DNA of 64,000 nucleotides from Polymorphobacter multimanifer. GTDB lineage: Bacteria > Pseudomonadota > Alphaproteobacteria > Sphingomonadales > Sphingomonadaceae. The first letter of the stretch is position 1. Each line of letters opens with the position of its first letter. The stretch lies in contig NZ_JACIIV010000018.1 of NCBI RefSeq assembly GCF_014205635.1, forward strand, positions 1 through 64,000, written 5' to 3'. Made by a program: the position numbers and the translations under genes. Below, in pieces: positions 6,829-12,738 of this stretch. The notes beneath the pieces were generated by a model, which saw only the letters and a program-made list of their open reading frames with translations, was not told where the DNA came from and did no database searches.

Positions 6829-7073
6829 CAGTCATCCAGCCCGAGGGCTGCCTTGTACGTTTCCAGCAGCGCCTCTGCCTCGGCACGGGCGTTGGCATCG
6901 AGCCGCCGCAGCCGGATGATGGTCTTCATCGTCTTCGTGTCGAAGCCGGTGCCCTTCGCCTCGGCGTACACATCCTTGATCTGGTCGGAGACGGCCTTCT
7001 TCTCTTCCTCGAGCGTTTCCACGCGCTCGATGAACTGGCGCAGCTGGGCAGCGCTCACATTTTTGGTGCTCAT
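6828..7073 (-). CDS. GapR/DUF2312 family DNA-binding protein
   Basis: The 81-residue protein matches the alphaproteobacterial GapR family: LRQFIERVETLEEEKKAVSD, then DVYAEAKGTGFDTKTMKTII and a short acidic C-terminus. Host GapR is a nucleoid-associated tetramer that clamps overtwisted, AT-rich DNA ahead of forks and helps topoisomerases. A phage copy in the early operon would suit a role in phage replication or in competing with the host protein; that is inference. The start ATG at 7073 is shared with the end of the upstream gene. Confidence 0.88.
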   Translation of the reverse strand: MSTKNVSAAQLRQFIERVETLEEEKKAVSDQIKDVYAEAKGTGFDTKTMKTIIRLRRLDANARAEAEALLETYKAALGLDD

Positions 7074-7459
7074 CAGTAAAACCCCAATCCGTTGGAAAGC
7101 AGGAACCAGGCTGCGATGACGCCAGCGAAGCCCAGCAGCAGCGCCGCGCGCAGCAGCCAGCGCTGGCGGCGTGCGGAGCGCGCACCCTCGCCGAGCGGCA
7201 GCGGGGTACCGGGCGGGGATGGCGGGCTGGGGATGCCGGCAGCGAGGCGCTGCTGTGCAGAGAGCTCGGGATGGTGGCGGCGGGGTGCGGTGGGCATCCC
7301 TGCCCCGCGCATCGCCAGCACATTGTTCGCGGGTGCTGGCGCGGCGACGTCCCGCGCCAGCGCGCAGCCGGTGCAACAGCCGAGCTGGCTCAGCCAGTCT
7401 TCCAGATCGATCGAGCGGCCGCACTCGTTGCAGGGGCGGTAGAGATAGGCGGCGATCAT
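7073..7459 (-). CDS. Zinc-ribbon protein with C-terminal membrane anchor
   Basis: The 128-residue protein begins with two Cys pairs (CNECGRSIDLEDW and CCTGCALARD), a zinc-ribbon-like layout of the DksA/TraR type. A Pro/Ala-rich linker then leads to a C-terminal transmembrane helix (about 103-125, WLLRAALLLGFAGVIAAWFL). It would sit in the inner membrane with the ribbon in the cytoplasm. Function unknown. Overlaps by 4 bp with the first gene of the operon. Confidence 0.6.
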   Translation of the reverse strand: MIAAYLYRPCNECGRSIDLEDWLSQLGCCTGCALARDVAAPAPANNVLAMRGAGMPTAPRRHHPELSAQQRLAAGIPSPPSPPGTPLPLGEGARSARRQRWLLRAALLLGFAGVIAAWFLLSNGLGFY

Positions 7460-8193
7460 GCGACCAGCTCCAACAGGCCGGCGCGGAGATTGTGGAGCCG
7501 GGCGAGCAGCGCGCTGGCATCGGCGGTCTCGCGCTCGATCACGTCGACGGCGGCAGCGATGCGGCGGGCGCGATCGGTGGCGCGCAAGATCTGCGCAGGG
7601 ATGGATGCGGGATGGATATGGGGAGGCGGCGGCACCCTTCCTGCCGCAGCCTCCCCGGCCGTCGCCTCGCCCTGCACATCAGCCGGTTCCGGGCGATGCA
7701 GGGCGGCAGCGACAGTGGGAGGCAGCGGGTCGCGTGCTGCCTCCGGTCCCGACGCCGGGGGGCTGGCGTCGGAATGGCGGGAATGTTGTTCGGTGGCTGC
7801 CGCTGTCGGCAGCGCATCGTTTACGGCGAGATCGGGGTTCGGTTCCGCAGCGGGTTCGTCAGGGGTGTCGGCGTCGTCTGCTCCGGGGGGCGTGATCGGG
7901 CCCCAGTCGGCGGGCTCGCCAATCCACGCCACGGGCAGCGTGCAGCCGGTGGTGCCGTACATGCCTTCAAGGAGCTTGGGGCCGATCGGATTGTGGCCAT
8001 TAAGCGTATTGCCTACGGTGCTGCGGCCGACCTCCAGCGCCTGGGCCGCATCGTCAAGCCGGGCTGAAATCGTGTCACCCTCGCAATGGCCGAGGATCCG
8101 CAGCAGATCGGCAATCACCTGATCCTTGGTGGTGCCGCGTTCGTTAAGCCGCTGCTGTTCGCCGGTGAGCTGCTGGACTGGCGTGCTGGCCAT
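7456..8193 (-). CDS. First gene of leftward early operon, HTH-like hypothetical
   Basis: The 245-residue protein has an N-terminal helical region (about 20-75) with a helix-turn-helix look (LDDAAQALEVGRSTVGNTLN), a long Pro/Ala/Glu-rich linker (about 100-190) and a C-terminal coiled helix ending LLARLHNLRAGLLELVA. This layout would suit a DNA-binding early regulator or a replication accessory. It is the promoter-proximal gene, 66 bp downstream of a good promoter candidate. No named family recognised. Confidence 0.6.
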   Translation of the reverse strand: MASTPVQQLTGEQQRLNERGTTKDQVIADLLRILGHCEGDTISARLDDAAQALEVGRSTVGNTLNGHNPIGPKLLEGMYGTTGCTLPVAWIGEPADWGPITPPGADDADTPDEPAAEPNPDLAVNDALPTAAATEQHSRHSDASPPASGPEAARDPLPPTVAAALHRPEPADVQGEATAGEAAAGRVPPPPHIHPASIPAQILRATDRARRIAAAVDVIERETADASALLARLHNLRAGLLELVA

Positions 8194-8258
8194 CGGACCA
8201 TCCCCCTGCCCCGTCCTGCATCGCCCCGAATTGGGCGACGCGGCAAGGCGTGGGAATG

Positions 8259-8288
8259 TTTATGCGCTACGCGAATATGCGACGTCAA
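8259..8288 (-). promoter_or_regulatory. Candidate early leftward promoter (PL-like)
   Basis: On the minus strand TTGACG (8283-8288) is followed after 18 bp by CATAAA (8259-8264), a good sigma-70 match upstream of the 8193 operon. An operator-like site lies between the two hexamers and another just upstream, so the repressor could block RNA polymerase here. Confidence 0.55.
8262..8276. promoter_or_regulatory. Candidate repressor operator, OL1
   Basis: ATGCGCTACGCGAAT fits the near-palindrome ATKCG-N5-CGWAT shared with 8297-8311 and 9409-9423. It lies between the -35 and -10 of the leftward promoter. Binding by the CI-like repressor is inferred from position and symmetry. Confidence 0.45.
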
Positions 8289-8608
8289 GAAGGAATATTC
8301 GCCTGACGTATTTTATTGCCGCGCATGTCGAGGCCCGTCGTGATCTCGGCGCGGCAGTTCGGACAAACCGAAGCGCGAGGGTCGATGAGCGAGAAACAAG
8401 CAGGGCATTCGACAGCATCCCCCTTGCGAAGCGCCTTGGCCTTTTCGCGCTCGGGGTCCGGGGATATGACCACAGCAACAACTAGGCCGACGATGGGGAT
8501 AAGCAGGATCAGGATGATAAGCCCGCAGGAGGTGCGGCCTTTCGCCAACATGATTGTCAACCCCAGCGCCGCCAGCAGTATCCATCCCAAAAACAATATT
8601 CCGGCCAT
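8285..8608 (-). CDS. Membrane/zinc-ribbon protein co-transcribed with the repressor
   Basis: The 107-residue protein (ATG at 8608) has two hydrophobic helices (about 4-22 and 29-48, the second LIILILLIPIVGLVVAVVIS), a charged linker and a C-terminal zinc ribbon (CPAC then CPNC 12 residues on). Its ATG overlaps the stop of the CI-like gene (TGATG), so it should be expressed from the repressor transcript in the lysogen. A lysogenically expressed small membrane protein is a reasonable candidate for superinfection exclusion or immunity; this is inference from position. An in-frame TTG one codon upstream is an alternative start. Confidence 0.6.
   Translation of the reverse strand: MAGILFLGWILLAALGLTIMLAKGRTSCGLIILILLIPIVGLVVAVVISPDPEREKAKALRKGDAVECPACFSLIDPRASVCPNCRAEITTGLDMRGNKIRQANIPS
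8297..8311. promoter_or_regulatory. Candidate repressor operator, OL2
   Basis: ATTCGCCTGACGTAT matches the site upstream of the Cro-like gene at 13 of 15 positions and has the same dyad. It lies just upstream of the leftward -35 and inside the last codons of the membrane/zinc-ribbon gene. Confidence 0.5.
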
Positions 8609-9339
8609 CAAACCCCCAATAATTCCGCCAGCCTCACCACCCTGTGTACTGCATGCACCATCGCCACCGGTACCCGAAAGCGCAAGGGTGGATTGTACTG
8701 CTCAAGCTCCACGAATTGCGAAGTGCGCCGGCAGAGGCGCTTGACCATCGCAGTCACGACGCGCTGCTCATCGCCCTCCTCGCCGCAAAGCTGCACTACC
8801 ACATCATCACCAGCAGAAGGTGGACGGCGGGTGTCGACATAGATCAGGTCGCCCTGGTCAAGTCGCGGGCTCATCGATGCACCCTGAACGTAGAGAGCAT
8901 AGGCGCCCGGGTTCGCGCGCAGTCCGTGTGGCCGCTTCACATAGTCGATGGCGTCGCACAGCCCCAGCTCGAGCCGCTCGATCTGATGAACCCCGTTGCC
9001 ATCCTGCGCCAGCTCGAGATCTGCACCCAGCACGGCGCCCAGTACCGGCAGATCGCGCGGCAGCTCGGCGCCAACCGGGGGCGGCTTATACGCGGTGAAG
9101 GGCGATGCCATTTGCGCTAGCTTGGCGGCCTCCGTATCTGGTGGCGGGCCAGTGTCCGTCAGCTCATCCAGCGGCACACCGAGCACCTCCGCCAGCTTGC
9201 GGAGTCGGGCGAGCGGCGGGCTGATGTTGCTGCTCTCGTATCGGGCGATCGTGCCCTGTTGGACATCGACAAGCTCGGCCAGCTCTTCCTGAGTGAGACC
9301 GGCGCGCTTGCGCGCGGCACGAAGAGAGGCAGCAGACAT
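8608..9339 (-). CDS. CI/LexA-like phage repressor (XRE HTH plus S24 peptidase)
   Basis: The 243-residue repressor has an N-terminal XRE helix-turn-helix (about 5-57, AGLTQEELAELVDVQQGTIA) and a C-terminal S24 autoprotease domain (about 94-235). The catalytic Ser155 lies in QGASMSP and the Lys200 candidate in TAMVKRL, so RecA-stimulated self-cleavage and SOS induction are expected. A cleavage site could lie near LGAVLGA (100-106). ATG at 9339 is chosen because the HTH starts at once; the open frame runs up to 9441, but the extra 34 residues would cover the operator region. It is divergent from the Cro-like gene. Confidence 0.9.
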   Translation of the reverse strand: MSAASLRAARKRAGLTQEELAELVDVQQGTIARYESSNISPPLARLRKLAEVLGVPLDELTDTGPPPDTEAAKLAQMASPFTAYKPPPVGAELPRDLPVLGAVLGADLELAQDGNGVHQIERLELGLCDAIDYVKRPHGLRANPGAYALYVQGASMSPRLDQGDLIYVDTRRPPSAGDDVVVQLCGEEGDEQRVVTAMVKRLCRRTSQFVELEQYNPPLRFRVPVAMVHAVHRVVRLAELLGV

Positions 9340-9408
9340 ATCATTCTTTATCGCTTCCTCGGCGCACTTGCGCCATGACGCGGGCGGAATGACCACTTGC
9401 GGAATAAT

Positions 9409-9423
9409 ATGCGTCTGACGTAT
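9409..9423. promoter_or_regulatory. Candidate operator between repressor and Cro-like gene (OR)
   Basis: ATGCGTCTGACGTAT is a near-perfect dyad (six of seven half-site bases). It overlaps a candidate rightward -10 (TATGTT, 9421-9426, 18 bp after TTGCGG at 9397-9402) and lies upstream of the repressor gene on the other strand. It matches the two leftward sites. Confidence 0.5.
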
Positions 9424-9433
9424 GTTGCTGTGC

Positions 9434-9664
9434 ATGAGCATTCAACTCTCCGATCTCGTCCGAAGCTGGCGCAAGCGGCTGTCGCTGAAACAGGAGGACG
9501 CCGCGGCGCGGCTTGGCATTACGCAATCCTCCCTCAGCCGGATCGAAACCGGCCAGCAATTCCCTGACCGGGAGACAGCGCGGCTGTTTGTGGAGGCTGG
9601 CGCGCTCACCGCCGAGCAGCTCGGCCAAGCGATGGTTGCAACGCCCACCACTGAGGCAGCATAG
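9434..9664 (+). CDS. Cro-like XRE regulator
   Basis: The 76-residue protein consists of one XRE helix-turn-helix (SLKQEDAAARLGITQSSLSR, residues about 18-37) and a short tail. Small size, the divergent position opposite the CI-like gene and the shared operator are those of a Cro-type lytic switch protein. ATG at 9434 is chosen over 9422 because the latter would begin inside the -10/operator region. Confidence 0.8.
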   Translation: MSIQLSDLVRSWRKRLSLKQEDAAARLGITQSSLSRIETGQQFPDRETARLFVEAGALTAEQLGQAMVATPTTEAA

Positions 9665-9665
9665 C

Positions 9666-10199
9666 ATGGGAGCGCGGGGTGCCGGGCGGTTTGCATCGCC
9701 GGATGATGGCGGGCACGGGGCCGAGGCGGCAGGGTCAATCGGCCTGGCCGTTTCACCCTCTGCTGTGCAGCGGCGGCTGGTCGAGGTGGTGCGCATGCAC
9801 TGCAAGGTGCGCGGGCTCCACACCATCAAGGATCTGGCTGGGCTGGCCGGGGTGCCCATCAACCGGATGCGCAAGCTCGTCTCCGACAATCCCGACGATC
9901 AGCGCGCCCCATCGGCGGCGGAGCTGCTCAGCCTGTGCGCGGTGATGGGCCCGGCGGAGACGAGCCTCATACTGTCGCTGATCGGGATGAGTGCTGCGGA
10001 CGAGGAAGATCTCGAGGTCGACCCGCTGGGCAAGATGGCGGCGGACCTGATGGGCGAAGTGGCGACGCTCGCCCGTGTTGCCAGCGACGGCAAGGTGAAC
10101 CCGCACGAGGTCAACATGACCGAGGAAGCCACAGACGCGATCATCGAGAGCGCGCTCAAGTTCAAGGCCGCAGCGCGGCAAGCGAAGGGACGGGGATGA
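9666..10199 (+). CDS. CII-like early regulator (tentative)
   Basis: The 177-residue protein begins MGARGAGRFASPDD right after the cro stop. The central part (VEVVRMHCKVRGLHTIKDLA, then LAGVPINRMRKLVSDNPDDQ) reads like a helix-turn-helix, and position directly after cro is where lambdoid phages place cII. The C-terminal part is helical (ALKFKAAARQAKGRG). No specific family can be asserted; a role in the lysis-lysogeny decision is inference. Confidence 0.55.
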   Translation: MGARGAGRFASPDDGGHGAEAAGSIGLAVSPSAVQRRLVEVVRMHCKVRGLHTIKDLAGLAGVPINRMRKLVSDNPDDQRAPSAAELLSLCAVMGPAETSLILSLIGMSAADEEDLEVDPLGKMAADLMGEVATLARVASDGKVNPHEVNMTEEATDAIIESALKFKAAARQAKGRG

Positions 10200-10363
10200 G
10201 CAGGAAACCAGAGACACCCGAGCAAGCGCTGACACCGGCGCAGGCGGATGCCGTTCGCAAGATTGCCGAGGAGGCCGTGTTGAGGGCGGCGCCCGCACTG
10301 TTGAACGCCGCCCGCGCAGACTTGAGGGCTAGCCTATCTGGCCGGAATCGAGCGCCGAAGTGA
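10196..10363 (+). CDS. Small helical phage protein
   Basis: The 55-residue protein starts MSRKPETPEQALTPAQADAV and is Ala/Arg-rich and helical. Its ATG overlaps the stop of the CII-like gene by 4 bp. Its 3' end overlaps the convergent gene at 10329 by 35 bp. Function unknown. Confidence 0.5.
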   Translation: MSRKPETPEQALTPAQADAVRKIAEEAVLRAAPALLNAARADLRASLSGRNRAPK

Positions 10364-10610
10364 TGACGGCCGCATCGTCTCTTTCCATTGTGGAATCGCT
10401 TTCCGCCCACCGGGCAGCTTGCGCGGCTATTTCGCGCTGCACGTCCTGGGCAAAGCCATTGCCCAGCCTCCGTTCGTGCACCTTGAGCGTTGCATCAGCA
10501 AAGGCGCGTGCGATCACTGCATCTTCGATCGGCATGTACTCCGGGCCTGTCCGGTTTGCGGCGACGAGCGTGGCGATCTCGGCATCTATATCGGGGTTCT
10601 GTCCGGTCAT
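10329..10610 (-). CDS. Hypothetical protein on the opposite strand
   Basis: The 93-residue protein starts MTGQNPDIDAEIATLVAANR and reads as a plausible acidic, helical protein (PIEDAVIARAFADATLKVHE). It is the only minus-strand gene inside the rightward early block, and its 3' end overlaps the preceding plus-strand gene. It may be expressed separately in the lysogen. The upstream continuation of the open frame looks like shadow and is excluded. Confidence 0.5.
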   Translation of the reverse strand: MTGQNPDIDAEIATLVAANRTGPEYMPIEDAVIARAFADATLKVHERRLGNGFAQDVQREIAAQAARWAESDSTMERDDAAVITSALDSGQIG

Positions 10611-10712
10611 GGTTTCAGCCTTTCGTGTGTGTGTTGGAGCTCGCACGATGGTGGAGGCGGGGGGGTGTTGCAATCCCTCCGCCGAAACCGCCGGCGCCGG
10701 CGAGGCGATAGC

Positions 10713-10988
10713 ATGAAGGCCCGCATTCTCGGCACCACGCAGCATCGGCTGCTGGACATGCTCACTTGCGCGGCTGACGCCGGTGCGCCGTGCCCGAGCA
10801 ATGCCCGGCTGGCCGAGGAACTCGGTGTGAACAGCTTGAAGGACGTGACCGGCCCGATCAAGCGGCTGGAGGCGCGCGGGCTGATCAAGGTACAGCGCGG
10901 CAACCGCGCGCGGATCGTGGAGATTGTGAGCACCGGCAAGCGCACGGCGGAAGTGACGCTGCATCCGGCGCGGCGGGTGCCCGCGTGA
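10713..10988 (+). CDS. Winged-helix DNA-binding protein
   Basis: The 91-residue protein (MKARILGTTQHRLLDMLTCA...) fits a winged helix: a recognition region SNARLAEELGVNSLKDVTGP, then KRLEARGLIKVQRGNRARIV as wing. Similar small MarR/HTH-like proteins accompany phage replication genes. It is translationally coupled to the next gene through GTGA. Confidence 0.65.
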   Translation: MKARILGTTQHRLLDMLTCAADAGAPCPSNARLAEELGVNSLKDVTGPIKRLEARGLIKVQRGNRARIVEIVSTGKRTAEVTLHPARRVPA

Positions 10989-11170
10989 GCGAAGAGGGGG
11001 CGGCACCGGTAGGGCGGTGGAAGGTGGAGCAGGAAGTGCGGACAGGGCTGGGCACGGTGCGCTGGCTCACGGTTGCCAGCGGCATCGCGTCCGAATCCAT
11101 GGCCCACACCACCGCCGCACGAAAGCACCGCGCCACCGGCTGCAAGACACGGGCGGTGCGGGAGGGATGA
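10985..11170 (+). CDS. Hypothetical small phage protein
   Basis: The 61-residue protein begins at GTG 10985, overlapping the preceding stop, and ends overlapping the ATG of the replication gene. It is short and basic (HTTAARKHRATGCKTRAVRE) with no recognised motif. Coupling on both sides supports it being real. Confidence 0.5.
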   Translation: MSEEGAAPVGRWKVEQEVRTGLGTVRWLTVASGIASESMAHTTAARKHRATGCKTRAVREG

Positions 11171-12351
11171 GCAACCGGCTGCACAACCTGGCCAAGCATG
11201 TGACCAGCGCCGGGCATAGGCGGCTGCGGCCTTCCGAAAAGTCGGTGCTGCTCATCCTCGCCGATGATGCGCGCGATGCGCACGGCGGGCGATCGCGGCT
11301 GACGACGCGGCAGATCTGCACGATCAGCGGGCTTTCGCCTCGCGCGGTGGGGCTGGCCTATGCCACGCTCGCCCAAGCCGGCCTGATCACCCGCGAGGCG
11401 ACCTGTGCCGGCGGCGCTTTCGACACGTTGGTGCACCCCAATGCGGCACCGGCAGAGTTTGCAGGGGTGGCAAAAACAGTCGTTGCCACCCCCTCGCAAA
11501 ATACTCGACCCCTGGCAAAAAGTGCCACCCCCCTGGCAAAGATTGCGACACCCCTCGCAAACAGTGCCACCCCCCTTATAGATATAAGGAATCTACCAAT
11601 AGACCACACACCAAAGGCGCGTGTGTGTGAGCATTGCAGGCAGGCGTTGCCGGAAGATCATCCGGGGCCGGTGCCGGTGGTGCCGGCGGTGGTGGCGGAG
11701 CCCGCTGTCCAACCCTCAGCACAGCCCCATAACCGGGCACAGCCCGATGCGGTGGCGCAGGTGTTCGATGCGTGGGACCGGATGGCGGTTGTGGCGGGGC
11801 TGCCGGGGCCGGTGGCGCGCGATGTGCCGCGAGAGGCGGCCATCCACCAGGCGCTGCAACGCGAGCCGCTGTGGAGGCTGCTGCAATCGATCCGCAAGGT
11901 GGGCGAGAGCGATTGGCTGACGAAGCGGAAGAACCGCCAACAGGGCGATTTCATGGCGTCGTTCGATTATGTGTTTGGGGTTGGCCGCTGGCGAAACTAC
12001 CGCGTGCTCACCCGGCTGCTCGAAGGCGAGTTCAACGGCGGGTCGGGCGTGCCGCTGGTGGCGCCGGCCGCGCCGCCCGTTGCTGGTGGGCCCGTTGCTG
12101 GTGGGCCCGGTGCTGGGAGGGAGAGCCGAACGGCGGCGCGGGCGCGCCAGGAGCTGCTGCGGATGATCGGGGAGCGCTCCTTCCAGGCGTGGTTCGGCGA
12201 CGCGCGCTTCGTGGAGATTGAGGACGGGGTGACCGCCCGGCTGCCCGGCCCGTTCAATGTGGATTTTGTACGCGGCAACTACGCCCGCCAGCTCGCCGCC
12301 GCCGGCGTGACCGAGGTTGAGGTTTTGAAGAGGGAGATGGTTGATGGCTGA
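11167..12351 (+). CDS. Phage replication initiation protein with internal origin
   Basis: The 394-residue protein has an N-terminal winged-helix domain (about 10-90; RPSEKSVLLILADDAR, TRQICTISGLSPRAVGLAYA), typical of phage replication initiators. A segment of repeated PLAKSAT-like heptapeptides (about 100-140) corresponds to DNA iterons. After a linker, the C-terminal domain (about 325-394) resembles the DnaA N-terminal/DnaA-like domain (ERSFQAWFGDARFVEIEDG, FVRGNYARQLAAAG) that contacts helicase. It would bind its own gene and recruit host DnaB, like lambda O. No helicase or loader gene lies next to it, so host DnaB/DnaC functions are presumably used. Confidence 0.75.
   Translation: MSNRLHNLAKHVTSAGHRRLRPSEKSVLLILADDARDAHGGRSRLTTRQICTISGLSPRAVGLAYATLAQAGLITREATCAGGAFDTLVHPNAAPAEFAGVAKTVVATPSQNTRPLAKSATPLAKIATPLANSATPLIDIRNLPIDHTPKARVCEHCRQALPEDHPGPVPVVPAVVAEPAVQPSAQPHNRAQPDAVAQVFDAWDRMAVVAGLPGPVARDVPREAAIHQALQREPLWRLLQSIRKVGESDWLTKRKNRQQGDFMASFDYVFGVGRWRNYRVLTRLLEGEFNGGSGVPLVAPAAPPVAGGPVAGGPGAGRESRTAARARQELLRMIGERSFQAWFGDARFVEIEDGVTARLPGPFNVDFVRGNYARQLAAAGVTEVEVLKREMVDG
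11464..11608. other. Candidate phage replication origin: iterons plus AT-rich element
   Basis: Inside the replication gene there is a perfect 10-bp inverted repeat (GGGGTGGCAA at 11464-11473, complement at 11483-11492). Four tandem iterons of about 21 bp follow, starting with CCCCT(C/G)GCAAA at 11490, 11509, 11530 and 11551, and then a stretch rich in A and T (TTATAGATATAAGGAATCTA from 11577). Iterons plus an unwinding element within the initiator gene is the lambda O/ori arrangement. Confidence 0.65.
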
Positions 12352-12548
12352 AGTTTCGAGCACGTCCGACGAGCGGACGGTGAACAATGCGATGCGCCAC
12401 GGCTACCGGGTGCTGAGCGATGCAGAGAAGCAGCAGATGCAGGCGCTGAAGGATACCGGCCTAGCCTTCTGGCAGCCGCGAGCTGTCGATCGCCAAGACG
12501 AAGATCGAGGAAGCGCTGATGTGGGGCGTAAAGCACATCACGGCTTGA
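12344..12548 (+). pseudogene. Acb2/Tad1-like anti-CBASS protein, frame-disrupted
   Basis: The ATG frame codes MAEVSSTSDERTVNNAMRHG...KQQMQALKDTGLAF, the first helix of the Acb2/Tad1 hairpin family, phage sponges that sequester cyclic oligonucleotide or cADPR-type immune signals. At about 12470 the frame then departs. The expected second helix, SRELSIAKTKIEEALMWGVK followed by HITA and a stop, is coded from about 12478 to 12548 in the next frame. The loop between helices also appears some residues short, so a small deletion that is not a multiple of three is the simplest explanation. As written, the ATG frame instead runs to 12568 with an unrelated tail. Either the gene is dead, the frames are joined by recoding, or the sequence has an error. 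Family identification rests on remembered patterns. Confidence 0.6.
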
Positions 12549-12564
12549 GCGGGAAGGATCATCG

Positions 12565-12738
12565 ATGAGCAGTTTCGTTCGAACCATCCAGCGCACGGTC
12601 AAGCGCAAGTCCAAGGGCACAGGCGGCCCGGTCCACTATCTGGGGCGGGGCAGCAAGCTCGGTGTGCTAAACCCCAAGGCGATGGATCTGCTGGCTAGGC
12701 AGGCGCGGGAGAAGCTCCGGGAGGCGCGGAACCAATGA
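12565..12738 (+). CDS. Small basic phage protein
   Basis: The 57-residue protein (MSSFVRTIQRTVKRKSKGTG...GSKLGVLNPKAMDLLARQAR) is strongly basic at the N-terminus, and the family-like core GSKLGVLNPKA suggests conservation among related phages. Function unknown; nucleic-acid binding is likely from charge. Its stop overlaps the next ATG by 4 bp. Confidence 0.6.
   Translation: MSSFVRTIQRTVKRKSKGTGGPVHYLGRGSKLGVLNPKAMDLLARQAREKLREARNQ

Noticed and set aside
9361-9374. GGCGCACTTGCGCC palindrome as the repressor operator
   Set aside because: Single copy, unlike the motif shared by the leftward and rightward promoters; may be chance in G+C-rich DNA.
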